NCBI GenBank assembly: GCA_028139135.1
Contig: JAOINB010000012.1
Location: 1-39,838, forward strand
DNA length: 39,838 nt
Reading direction: 5' to 3'
DNA from: Betaproteobacteria bacterium
GTDB taxonomy: Bacteria; Pseudomonadota; Gammaproteobacteria; Burkholderiales; Burkholderiaceae_A
The translations under genes were made by a program, and so were the position numbers. Every line of letters starts with the position of its first letter. Position 1 is the first letter of the stretch. Under the pieces are notes generated by a model, which did no database searches, was not told the DNA's origin, and was given only the letters and a program-made list of their open reading frames with translations. This document shows positions 23,444-31,374 of this stretch, in pieces.

Positions 23444-24790
23444 TTAAATCCAACCATCTTCATAGAGAAATGGATTAAGAAGATTTGTATATTCATAAGA
23501 TTCAGAAAAGTTCAGGACAGCCTCTCCTCTTTCCATCTCACCTAGCTCCAATTTTACTCTGTAAAAATTCAATTCATATTTTGATGGTTCACGTTTTAAA
23601 ACAGTTTCGTACAAAAACTCTACCAATAATTCATCAGAAGTTATTTCACCATGTGTTTCTTTAAATTCTGGAGATTCAATAAAATTATTTGCAATATCAC
23701 TCATGGCATAATCATAAGTAGATAGTAATTCGTGATGGAAGGATATCTCTTCTAAGTTTGGTTTTCTAAGAAAAATAGCCAAATACAAACGAATTATAAC
23801 TTGGTCTGTGTAACTTATAGAGGAATCTAACACATTTACATCTAAAGATGATTGTTCAATTTTCAAAGTTAATATCTCATTTCCTTCAGTTTTTTCATCA
23901 GCTAAAATTTTGATTTTTAGTATGCTTTCCCCGTTTTGGTTACTGCTAACAAATCCTTCCACATTAATAACTTCTATATCGGTGCTATCTAGTCCATGAA
24001 TGGTATAAGGTATTTTGGAACCCTCGGGTAGATTACTTTGAATCGTAAACTCAACCTCTGACCCCTCTTTTACCGATTTTTTTGAGCTTGAGATCTGAAT
24101 GTTTATGTCTATATTTCTTAAATGTATATCGTTTTCCACAATTGCATTCTCTAACCACTTTCGATGCCCACTCAGACTTGTCATCCAACCTGCAGTCGAA
24201 ACGATTCCGATTACAAAATCTTCGTGGGATTCTTTTCGTAAAACCGGGGAACCTGAATTTCCAGGATTTAATGCCAGCCCTGACATGATTAATAAATTAT
24301 CAACAAAATCTTTTTTAGCATAGCCGTGCATAATATCTAACTCTTTTTCATTTCCTTTGGAATATCCTTTAATTGTGATTGGCCCAGATTCAAAGTCCCA
24401 GTCCACAGGAAATGAGCCAAATTGATTTACTAAATCAACCTCCATTGTTAACAAGGCAATATCAGCTTCTGCTCCGACCTCCGTTTCATACCGGAAATCT
24501 CCCGCTGCTATTATTTTGTCTCCATCCGGGTCTATGTTGTCAAAATAATTAGCTACAACTGGATAATGTGCGTAGCGCCCTTTAAGGTCCGAATCGTATG
24601 AGGGAAAAACCTTAATTCGGTCTGCTAAACCATATTTTTGTGAATAAATTACATGAGTAGCCGTAATAACATCATTGTTTTCTCCAATAAGAAACCCTGT
24701 ACCAAATCCAGATAAGCTGTCCCAGTTAGATTCTATAAGGACAATAGGCATTGGTTTAAGAGGGTCAATGACATTGGAAGATCCACTCAC
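23444..24790 (-). CDS. Trypsin-fold serine protease with Calx-beta-like and DUF4214 domains; signal peptide disrupted
   Basis: From the GTG at 24790 the protein has 448 residues. The protease domain (1-215) has the full triad: H46 in VITATHVIYS, D110 in GAEADIALLTME, S179 in LNPGNSGSPVLR. A Calx-beta-like segment (about 222-325; EGSEVEFTIQSNLPEGSKIP, then DEKTEGNEILTLKI) is followed by a DUF4214 domain (about 330-448; RLYLAIFLRKPNLEE, YETVLKREPSKYELNFYR). This is an exported protease layout, yet no signal peptide follows the GTG. Directly upstream, in frame, the codons read ICSFTLPFSANA, a typical signal-peptide tail with an A-N-A cleavage site, preceded by an in-frame TAA at 24827-24829 and no start codon. 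A frameshift in the signal peptide, or a sequencing error, is likely. Confidence 0.75.
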   Translation of the reverse strand: MSGSSNVIDPLKPMPIVLIESNWDSLSGFGTGFLIGENNDVITATHVIYSQKYGLADRIKVFPSYDSDLKGRYAHYPVVANYFDNIDPDGDKIIAAGDFRYETEVGAEADIALLTMEVDLVNQFGSFPVDWDFESGPITIKGYSKGNEKELDIMHGYAKKDFVDNLLIMSGLALNPGNSGSPVLRKESHEDFVIGIVSTAGWMTSLSGHRKWLENAIVENDIHLRNIDINIQISSSKKSVKEGSEVEFTIQSNLPEGSKIPYTIHGLDSTDIEVINVEGFVSSNQNGESILKIKILADEKTEGNEILTLKIEQSSLDVNVLDSSISYTDQVIIRLYLAIFLRKPNLEEISFHHELLSTYDYAMSDIANNFIESPEFKETHGEITSDELLVEFLYETVLKREPSKYELNFYRVKLELGEMERGEAVLNFSESYEYTNLLNPFLYEDGWI

Positions 24791-25021
24791 GGCATTAGCG
24801 CTGAAGGGTAAGGTAAACGAACAAATTTAAAATTGCGTATTATCAAAATCGAAAATATTAATCTGTCTTTTCTACAAGAATTTTTTATTGGCATGATAAC
24901 TTTTTTGATCGCTGATAAGCTGTTCTTGTTCTCCTTTCCCAGGGATAAAATATAATCCATTTCAAATCCATAACTCACTTCGATTATTATAAACTACCAA
25001 ATTTTGAGGTATTAGAGCTTT

Positions 25022-25162
25022 CTATTTCTTTAAAAACTTCTTCAGAAATCGATAGATAATAAAAAATGGAGTAGTGGAAAGAATAAAGAAATTAAACTTT
25101 TTTCTTACAAAGTAAAAAAGCAGAACAAATAAAACTAACGATATTCCAAGGGCTATTGCCAT
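25022..25162 (-). CDS. Small membrane peptide (46 residues)
   Basis: The ATG at 25162 is preceded by GAGGAATG at suitable spacing. The product (MAIALGISLVLFVLLFYFVR at its start) is one or two hydrophobic helices with a strongly basic end (FLKKFLKK), giving a clear inside-positive topology. It begins 16 bases after the stop of the - strand gene upstream. No family recognised. Confidence 0.5.
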   Translation of the reverse strand: MAIALGISLVLFVLLFYFVRKKFNFFILSTTPFFIIYRFLKKFLKK

Positions 25163-25178
25163 ATTACATTCCTCAAGG

Positions 25179-25820
25179 TTAATACTTCTCTTCTTTAGTG
25201 CATTGAAAGTACTCCACAAACGTATACATTTTATTTGACATCGTGCGAACTAGTCTTGATTCAGAGGAGGTACTTGTATAAAAATTAATTTTCATATCGG
25301 TTAATAATTCTTTGGTTTGAAAACGAGCAAAGATTTGTTCGGAAGATTGACTTGTCAGAGAAATCGCAAATTCCGATACATCTTTTGTAGCATTTAAGTC
25401 CTCTAGGGATGCAAAGATCAGGATATTTTCTTTCTTGTTGACGGTAAGTTTATAAATGTCATCAAATTTATAATATTTTTTTACTTTATTGGTTGGCTCT
25501 ACAAGAATCTTAGCTGTCTGCGTGCAGTAATACGTATCTGCGTAAGCTTGCATATAGAAAAACAAAGCCATTGGTAATACTATGCTTTTTCTTACATACT
25601 CTGTAAATTTGGTAGAGTGTGAATTTGGTCTAGAAATTGTTTTTTCCTTTATGTAGGAAGTCAGTAATTTATTGCATTTGTAATAATCACAAGAAGAATT
25701 GAGCAAATACTTATTCCTAATTGGCTTAGTAACCAAAGCGCTTCTTTTCGTATTTGAAAAGGACATGAAATGTGAAAAAAGAAGAAATCCTAAAAATATC
25801 AAAAAAAATTTGTCTTCCAT
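25179..25820 (-). CDS. Hypothetical secreted protein with uncertain, possibly composite, N-terminus
   Basis: The open frame from 25820 is 213 residues. Residues 1-20 are hydrophobic (MEDKFFLIFLGFLLFSHFMS). A second signal-like segment ends at about residue 95 (RKSIVLPMALFFYMQAYA, then DTYYC), after which the chain resembles a small secreted domain with a cysteine near each end (TYYCTQT and EYFQCTK). The natural start may lie just before the second segment, but the only start codon there is the Met at residue 84, leaving an eleven-residue signal peptide. The first 80 codons could be a decayed or fused upstream gene. No family recognised. Confidence 0.5.
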   Translation of the reverse strand: MEDKFFLIFLGFLLFSHFMSFSNTKRSALVTKPIRNKYLLNSSCDYYKCNKLLTSYIKEKTISRPNSHSTKFTEYVRKSIVLPMALFFYMQAYADTYYCTQTAKILVEPTNKVKKYYKFDDIYKLTVNKKENILIFASLEDLNATKDVSEFAISLTSQSSEQIFARFQTKELLTDMKINFYTSTSSESRLVRTMSNKMYTFVEYFQCTKEEKY

Positions 25821-25987
25821 CTTATGATTATCTACGATTTCTAGGATTCAAGGAATAGTTCTAACCAACTTGTATCCCCCTGGTCTTTCAACACCACGGA
25901 AAAAAAACGTGGCAATCAACGGTGTAGCAGTATAGGCTACCAAGAAGATCGGTTTTTGATTATTATATGTAACTAGAGAACGAGGTA

Positions 25988-26152
25988 ATGATTATTTTAA
26001 AACAACTTTGTTTTCCTAACACTGTGTGGTTTCTTATTTATAAAGCACGTCTTTTAGAAAGAAATAGAAATAGATTTTTTGGATTTATAATTAGCAATCT
26101 AAAAAATCTTGAGGTACAAAAATACGGGACAATTGAGAAAAACGATTTGTAA
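25988..26152 (+). CDS. Possible small protein (54 residues), coupled to the next gene
   Basis: The frame starts ATG after GAGGTA (spacing short) and encodes MIILKQLCFPNTVWFLIYKA followed by a basic stretch (RLLERNRNRF). Its TAA shares the A of the next ATG (TAATG junction at 26150-26154), a classic coupling signal and the main support for the call. No family recognised. Confidence 0.4.
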   Translation: MIILKQLCFPNTVWFLIYKARLLERNRNRFFGFIISNLKNLEVQKYGTIEKNDL

Positions 26153-26379
26153 TGGATATTGTAATCAGGGACGATGAAAGCAAAAGAGCTTACTGTATCG
26201 TGGGAGAGTCCCTTTTTTATACGCACATTTTCCAAGATGGCTCAATTGATACTAAGAATTGGCAGCCAATTGATCAGGAGCCAACACAATATCACAAGGA
26301 TTTGATGGAAAAATTGAAAAACTTACACCATACAACTAGATCGTTACATGCACCGATTGCTGATTTTCCTTTTCTGTAA
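26152..26379 (+). CDS. Hypothetical protein (75 residues)
   Basis: The ATG overlaps the preceding stop, and an in-frame TGA upstream rules out an earlier start. The product (MDIVIRDDESKRAYCIVGES at its start) is polar and soluble in appearance, with an acidic then histidine-rich second half (QYHKDLMEKLKNLHHTTRSL). A small membrane-peptide gene starts four bases after its last stop base. No family recognised. Confidence 0.5.
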   Translation: MDIVIRDDESKRAYCIVGESLFYTHIFQDGSIDTKNWQPIDQEPTQYHKDLMEKLKNLHHTTRSLHAPIADFPFL

Positions 26380-26382
26380 GCC

Positions 26383-26496
26383 ATGACAGAGCCCCAAAAA
26401 GAACTAGAAAAATTTGTACCGAATTTGTTAAAGTTCACAATTCGTCCATTCTTACTCGTGATTATACTCGCTTTGGCTTATGTCCTTGAGGGATAA
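26383..26496 (+). CDS. One-helix membrane peptide (37 residues)
   Basis: The ATG follows the previous TAA by three bases. The product has a polar N-terminus (MTEPQKELEKFVPNLLKF), then a hydrophobic helix PFLLVIIILALAY-like (actual order TIRPFLLVIILALAYVLEG). Third gene of a tight run at 25988-26496. Too short for firm prediction; spacing and the clean helix are the evidence. Confidence 0.45.
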   Translation: MTEPQKELEKFVPNLLKFTIRPFLLVIILALAYVLEG

Positions 26497-26610
26497 ATTT
26501 GTGTACCCATATAGAAATAAAAAAATAAGTGAACTGTGGTAACGATAGTGCAAGAAAAAATAGATTATTGTATTAAAGTATTGAGTCTATGTATTTATTT
26601 GTTGAGAAAT

Positions 26611-26823
26611 ATGTTTCGTTAGTTTAAAGCGGTTTTTTGGTCTTTTTTGGGTTTACGAGAAAAGCATGCTTTTGAGACGGACCACAAAAAACTCAAACCT
26701 ATCGTTTTGATTGCAGTTGGAATATTGGTTTGTGTAGTGTTTATTGTTGCTCTAATTGGAGTCGTACAAATTGTTGCATCTAACAAGGAGCAAATTTTAG
26801 AGTCTTCTGAAGGAAGATCATAG
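26611..26823 (+). pseudogene. DUF2970 family membrane protein with in-frame TAG at codon 4
   Basis: The frame reads ATG TTT CGT TAG and then FKAVFWSFLGLREKHAFETD, a K-L-K-P segment, and a hydrophobic helix (IVLIAVGILVCVVFIVALIG) with a polar tail ending SSEGRS. The F-K-A-V-x-W-S-F-x-G-x-R...A-x-E-x-D...K-P pattern is that of DUF2970 proteins (about 60-70 residues, one membrane helix). GAGAAAT before the ATG is a usable ribosome site. The TAG at 26620-26622 would stop translation after three residues. The next in-frame start is TTG at 26647, which would cut off the conserved N-terminal segment. Options are a real nonsense mutation, readthrough, the TTG start, or a sequencing error. Confidence 0.65.
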
Positions 26824-26864
26824 AGAAACATTTCCAGATAGTTTGCCTAGAGGTTTTTTGAAAA

Positions 26865-27104
26865 CTACACGCACTTAAAGAGTATCGATGGACTTCGCCC
26901 CTCTATAATTGAAGCAGGCTCGATTTTTTCTGCAACAAAACTTTTGCCCTGACCATCGCAAAACTCTTTCGCTCTCGTGATTGCGCCATTGGGCAAAATT
27001 CCTTGTACATAAAAATTTCCGCCGCCAACATCCTGGACAGTAAGAACCGCACACGCACTTAAAAAACTAGCAACAATAGCGATACTCAAAACTCCCTTGA
27101 TCAT
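26865..27104 (-). CDS. Small lipoprotein (79 residues)
   Basis: The ATG at 27104 is chosen because GAAAGG lies six bases upstream; a GTG at 27134 and another ATG at 27110 are in frame. The signal MIKGVLSIAIVASFLSACAV has lipobox L-S-A-C, so the cysteine should be lipidated. The mature part is glycine-rich at first (VQDVGGGNFYVQG) and then carries a cysteine pair (EFCDGQGKSF and ILFKCV) probably forming a disulphide. Family not named with confidence. Confidence 0.7.
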   Translation of the reverse strand: MIKGVLSIAIVASFLSACAVLTVQDVGGGNFYVQGILPNGAITRAKEFCDGQGKSFVAEKIEPASIIEGRSPSILFKCV

Positions 27105-27223
27105 TTTCATCCTTTCAATACTTCTCATTTTCACTTCATAATAAAAGTGAAACGTTTGGTTGTCTAAAAAAGGTTTAGGTAGTTAGAAAAAAAGGACGAT
27201 CTACCTGAGAGCGTTTTAGGTAT

Positions 27224-27299
27224 TGGCTCCCCGACCTGGGCTCGAACCAGGGACCTGCGGATTAACAGTCCGTCGCTCTACCGACTGAGCTATCGGGGA
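27224..27299 (-). tRNA. tRNA-Asn (GTT)
   Basis: The - strand gives a full 76-base cloverleaf: acceptor TCCCCGA paired with TCGGGGA, D-arm GCTC/GAGC, anticodon arm ACGGA-CTGTTAA-TCCGC with anticodon GTT, T-arm CCTGG-TTCGAGC-CCAGG, and an encoded GCCA 3' end. All stems pair as expected. Confidence 0.96.
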
Positions 27300-27838
27300 T
27301 CCTTTAAATAACCTTACACCTCTTACTTTTTCGTCAAAAACACATCTAGTGTATTGTATACGAAATTTTAATCCAGAGGAAAACTTGTTATCTGATCTAT
27401 TTAAGAAAACAGAATATCCAGTATTTTCCGAACAAAAAGCTAACTTGAGATTATGAAAGCGAGATAGAGAACTAACAATGATCAAAAAATTACCCTAGCT
27501 ATTCGGTATCACGAAATAAGTAAAAAATGAAGAATAGCTGTTATTATTTATCAACATAATTTCCGAAACTGTTTTGCATGTAATTTTCGTATTGATAAAA
27601 AATAAATAGACAATTTTGTTGAATTTCAATGGCGTTTTTGCCGGTTGTGGGTACAGTTGCAATAAACGAATACATGAATTATGACAGATCAACCGATCAG
27701 CCGAGAAAATAGCAAAAAAATACAAAAGAAAAATTAGGTGATGATCAGACTGGGGGAACGTGATGGTTGTCAAATTCTAATAATATGAGGTCCAAAAAAA
27801 AGACTCATAATGCTGGTAGGTTTTTTTAAGGAGAAATT
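27300..27838. other. 539-base gap without a convincing gene
   Basis: The region is AT-rich and holds the upstream region of tRNA-Asn (right side, - strand) and of the EamA transporter gene. A 35-codon + strand frame with GTG start (27349-27456) and - strand frames are present but lack family features. AAGGAG at 27829-27834 is the ribosome site of the transporter gene. I see no clear terminator or repeat. Confidence 0.5.
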
Positions 27839-28738
27839 TTGCGCAATAGTTATCGGAATCAAGGTAATTTCAGACACGTTTTTTTTATGGTTATTGCTAT
27901 GATTGCATTCGCGATTGAGGACGCAATTATTAAGCAGTTGGCTTTTAAACTTCCCATCTCACAGGTTCTTATTTCTGTTGGTTTTTCGGGTTTGTTGGTT
28001 TTGTACGGATTAAGCATTATAAAAAAGGAGCTTATTGCAAACAGACGTTTTATTGACGTAAAGTTTTTGTTAAGAATGTTATGTGAACTGATCTCTTCAG
28101 TTTTTTTTGTCATTACAATGGTCCATGTCTCACTTATTGTTTCCTCCGCTTTACTACAAATCGTACCGATTATGATGACGATAGGGGGGTTTTTATTATT
28201 CAAAGAACCAGTAAATTTAAAGCAATGGCTTTTGATCTTACTCGGGTTATTTGGTTCTTTACTTGTAATTCAACCAGGTGCAGACGTATTTAGTCCACTT
28301 TCGTTATTTGCTCTAGCTGGAGCATTTTTTTTAACATTAAGAGATTTATTGACATTTTCAATGTCGGATAATTATTCTCCTGTCGCTATTGCTTTTTGGG
28401 GATTTGCCTCTTTGGCATTAGGAGGCGTCGTTGGCATACCTTTTTTTGGACCTTTCTGTGAATTTTCATCAGTCGACGTTTTATTATTGGTTGCTTCTAG
28501 TTTTTTTGGTCCGGTTGCGTATTTAGCGTTGATTTATGCAACTAGAGGAGGAGAAATCGGAGTTGTTGCTCCTTTTCGTTACTCTAGGTTGCCAATTGCT
28601 GTCCTGATTGGGGTCCTAGTTTTTGACGAGATTCCTAACAATTTTACATTATGGGGATGCGCATTAATCGTGATTTCTGGCTTTTTCATTTTGGCACTGT
28701 CAAATAAAGGAAAAAATAAACCCACTCGCGGCCATTAA
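27839..28738 (+). CDS. EamA/DMT family transporter
   Basis: The 299-residue protein starts with TTG five bases after AAGGAG. It has about ten membrane helices in two homologous halves. The first contains FFMVIAMIAFAIEDAIIKQL and ALLQIVPIMMTIGGFLLFKE. The second contains GPVAYLALIYATRGGEIGVV and PFRYSRLPIAVLIGVLVFDE, the usual EamA strand before the last helices. Members export or import amino acids, nucleosides or other metabolites; the substrate cannot be told. It stands alone, with unrelated genes either side. Confidence 0.88.
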   Translation: MRNSYRNQGNFRHVFFMVIAMIAFAIEDAIIKQLAFKLPISQVLISVGFSGLLVLYGLSIIKKELIANRRFIDVKFLLRMLCELISSVFFVITMVHVSLIVSSALLQIVPIMMTIGGFLLFKEPVNLKQWLLILLGLFGSLLVIQPGADVFSPLSLFALAGAFFLTLRDLLTFSMSDNYSPVAIAFWGFASLALGGVVGIPFFGPFCEFSSVDVLLLVASSFFGPVAYLALIYATRGGEIGVVAPFRYSRLPIAVLIGVLVFDEIPNNFTLWGCALIVISGFFILALSNKGKNKPTRGH

Positions 28739-28912
28739 TAAAAGAGAGATTGTTAGTTGAAAGATTTCAATGCACTGGAATAAAATTTAGCATGGTAGTT
28801 TAATGTCAGCCTTGTTTTTTTCTGGTGAATCAATAAATGTTTTATACTAGTCCTGCTGTCTATACATTGGTAGAGTGCAGAAATTTCTTCTAAAACTACT
28901 ATGGAAGGTGAT

Positions 28913-29404
28913 ATGAAGGTCATTTCGTTGATATTATTCATTACGGTCTTTTCAACAGAACTTTATGCAAAAAATGTTTACAGTTGCGAGGGGCAAGCTA
29001 CAATGTGTGTTCGAAAAGTGGAGGGTCTTTGGAGGGCTGATGTTTGTAATTCTGGTAATTACATTTTCGTATTCAACTCTGACTATTCAGAGCTACAATA
29101 TGACAAGTTGATTGGTAGAAGAAATGGTGTAGAAAAAAAAGTAACCGAGTTCTTAAAATGCAAAACAGTTGCGGATGTGAGCAAAAAAAGAAATAAAGAG
29201 CTCTTAGGATCTAGTAACGGTAGATTGACATGTATTGATTTTGATGGGAGTCAGTTAGGAATACCTGAGGTGATCGAAGAAGTCGTTCATATATCAAGCA
29301 ATAAAGACAGATTCGCAATATACCCGATGCACAGTCATGCTTTTTTGATGAATGGGTCCTCTGCGGATACGGCTACTTTTGGAAGATGTACTAAATTAAG
29401 ATGA
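28913..29404 (+). CDS. Hypothetical secreted protein (163 residues)
   Basis: ATG 28913 is preferred over the ATG four codons upstream because GAAGGTGAT lies just before it. The signal peptide is MKVISLILFITVFSTELYA, and the mature part starts KNVYSCEGQATMCVRKVEG and ends FGRCTKLR. Cysteines near both ends and in the middle suggest disulphides. The layout (short signal, Y-x-C soon after cleavage, G-x-C near the end) recurs in the secreted proteins at 20622 and 25179. No family recognised. Confidence 0.6.
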   Translation: MKVISLILFITVFSTELYAKNVYSCEGQATMCVRKVEGLWRADVCNSGNYIFVFNSDYSELQYDKLIGRRNGVEKKVTEFLKCKTVADVSKKRNKELLGSSNGRLTCIDFDGSQLGIPEVIEEVVHISSNKDRFAIYPMHSHAFLMNGSSADTATFGRCTKLR

Positions 29405-29483
29405 AAAGAGAAAAAGGTTACTGCAAGCGATAAGTTTCTGCTGCTAACATTTTTTGACAGTCTGTTGAAAGGAATTTGTGAAA

Positions 29484-31037
29484 ATGAGGATCCAAAATAT
29501 GATCGAAGAAAAGGCAGTAATTCTAACGTCAGATGAGCAACGAGGATTAGGACACTTGGTTAATGGGTCAGTAGTGAATTTTAATGAACCAACATTGGAT
29601 GTTTTTAATCCTGCACGTGGCACCGTTATAAAGCATTTGGAGGTAGGTGGAAAGTCTGCTGTAGAAGCAGTTATTTCCGCAGCAGAAAAAGCGTTACCTC
29701 ACTGGCGAAAAACTCCAGCCGTTAAACGGGCACGAGTAATGTTCAAATTCAAAGAATTACTAGAACAGAACTCTGGAAGAATCTGTGAGTTAATTGGTCA
29801 GGAGCATGGAAAAATAGTGCATGATGCAAAAGGTGAGTTGCAACGGGGTATTGAAAATGTTGAATTTGCATGCGCTGCTCCCGAACTGTTAAAAGGAGAC
29901 TATAGTAAAGAGATAGGTCCGTCAATTGATTGTTGGAGTGAATTTCCTCCCGTTGGGATTGTAGCCGGAATCACACCATTCAATTTTCCAGCTATGATAC
30001 CGCTGTGGATGTACCCATTAGCAATTGTTTGTGGTAATTGTTTCGTTTTGAAACCTTCAGAAAAAGATCCTACTTCGACGATGTTTATAGCAGAACTACT
30101 TTATGAGGCAGGACTGCCAGAAGGAGTGCTAAATATCGTTAATGGGAATCATGAAACAGTGCAGTTACTTTTGGAAGATAAGCGAATTGATGCGGTAAGT
30201 TTTGTAGGTTCAACGCGCGTTGCGAGAGCCGTTTATACATCGGCGGTCAATCAAGGTAAGAGGTGCCAGGCTCTCGGAGGAGCTAAAAATCACGCAGTAG
30301 TGATGCCAGATTCGGATGTAGATAGTGTGGTAAACCAACTCATAGGGGCAGCTTTTGGCTCTAGTGGACAACGTTGTATGGCGATATCTGTGGCAGTATT
30401 AGTTGGAGATGACTTAGCTGAGAAATTTATTGAGAAAATAAGATTGGTTTCTAATGGATTGCGGGTTGGAGCTTTTAACAATGCAGACAACGATTTTGGG
30501 CCGGTAGTGACACGTGAACACAAAAAAAAAATCGAGGCATTGATAACTAGTGCTGAAGATGATGGTGCAGAAATTGTAGTTGACGGAAGGCTCTTCAGAC
30601 CTTCTGATGATCTCAAAGGGGGTTTTTTCCTGGGGCCTACTGTGATTGACAAAACTGAAATTTGGATGGAATCATACAAGGAGGAAATTTTTGGGCCTGT
30701 TTTGCAGATAGTCCGAGTTGAGACCTTGCCTGAGGCTATTGGTTTAATTAATAAAAATGCTTACGGCAATGGTTGTTGTCTTTTTACGGGTGACGGAAAC
30801 ACAGCTAGAATTTTTTCGGATGAAGTCCGGGCAGGAATGATTGGAATCAATGTCCCACTGCCTGTGCCTGCGGCTACTCAAAGCTTCGGGGGATGGAAGG
30901 ACTCACTATTTGGAGATCTTCATATTTACGGCCCTGATGGGGTAAGATTTTATACTAGGAGAAAAACTATTACTCAAAGATGGTCTAGTAAAAAGTTATC
31001 TGAAGAAAAGCAGTTTTCTATGCCATCAAATAATTGA
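29484..31037 (+). CDS. mmsA: CoA-acylating methylmalonate-semialdehyde dehydrogenase
   Basis: From ATG 29484 the product is 517 residues (a GTG at 29478 is also in frame, four bases after AAAGGA). It converts methylmalonate or malonate semialdehyde to propionyl- or acetyl-CoA in valine, pyrimidine or inositol breakdown. Visible marks are ITPFNFPAMIPLWMYPLAIV, VLKPSEKDPTSTMF, DAVSFVGSTRVARAVY and the catalytic cysteine in FGSSGQRCMAIS. LGGAKNHAVVMPDSD replaces the usual E-L-G-G-K-S block of ALDHs, as is typical of MmsA, which lacks the general-base glutamate. The C-terminus runs IGINVPLPVPAATQSFGGWK, also characteristic. No valine-pathway partner genes are adjacent. Confidence 0.92.
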   Translation: MRIQNMIEEKAVILTSDEQRGLGHLVNGSVVNFNEPTLDVFNPARGTVIKHLEVGGKSAVEAVISAAEKALPHWRKTPAVKRARVMFKFKELLEQNSGRICELIGQEHGKIVHDAKGELQRGIENVEFACAAPELLKGDYSKEIGPSIDCWSEFPPVGIVAGITPFNFPAMIPLWMYPLAIVCGNCFVLKPSEKDPTSTMFIAELLYEAGLPEGVLNIVNGNHETVQLLLEDKRIDAVSFVGSTRVARAVYTSAVNQGKRCQALGGAKNHAVVMPDSDVDSVVNQLIGAAFGSSGQRCMAISVAVLVGDDLAEKFIEKIRLVSNGLRVGAFNNADNDFGPVVTREHKKKIEALITSAEDDGAEIVVDGRLFRPSDDLKGGFFLGPTVIDKTEIWMESYKEEIFGPVLQIVRVETLPEAIGLINKNAYGNGCCLFTGDGNTARIFSDEVRAGMIGINVPLPVPAATQSFGGWKDSLFGDLHIYGPDGVRFYTRRKTITQRWSSKKLSEEKQFSMPSNN

Positions 31038-31102
31038 TACTCGCCTGTGCTGCTAGGTATGCTAGTTATACTTGTCACTAACGATTTTTTTTGAGGGTGC
31101 TT

Positions 31103-31216
31103 ATGTATCAAGAGATTTGTTTAACAATTGTAGCTTTTAATACGACACTAATTATGCTCAAGGCAACAGGCCTGTTGGATACCTTTATGAATAGATTTAG
31201 ACGTAAGTCGGATTAA
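31103..31216 (+). CDS. Possible small hydrophobic peptide (37 residues)
   Basis: ATG 31103 lies seven bases after GAGGG, a good ribosome site. The frame encodes MYQEICLTIVAFNTTLIMLK followed by a short turn and a basic tail (FMNRFRRKSD), a one-helix inside-positive layout. It sits alone between mmsA and the sspA-like gene. No family recognised; the ribosome site and topology are the only support. Confidence 0.4.
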   Translation: MYQEICLTIVAFNTTLIMLKATGLLDTFMNRFRRKSD

Positions 31217-31374
31217 ATTTAAAATAATCGGTTGTGTTTCTTAGAACTTTGCAAAATAAAGCTGTCGAATTAATACTTTTTCAAGTTTTCACTTGTATGC
31301 ATGATTTTTTGGGTTAGAATTAAAGGCTTTAAGTGCAACTTTATTGCATCTTTGTCCTTTGGTTGGAGCGTATT

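Noticed and set aside
24787-24978. 63-codon - strand frame just before the protease gene
   Set aside because: Better explained as containing the out-of-frame start of the protease signal peptide than as a separate gene.
25901-25915. CCACG...CGTGG inverted repeat near 25900
   Set aside because: Five-base stem with a long A-rich loop and no T-run; no gene end on the + strand next to it that would need a terminator.
27349-27456. 35-codon + strand frame with GTG start upstream of the EamA gene
   Set aside because: No family features, start not clearly placed behind a ribosome site and no coupling with a neighbour; could be chance.
27495-27773. - strand frame of 92 codons in the gap before the EamA gene
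   Set aside because: Composition is that of an AT-rich chance frame, with no ribosome site and no domain.
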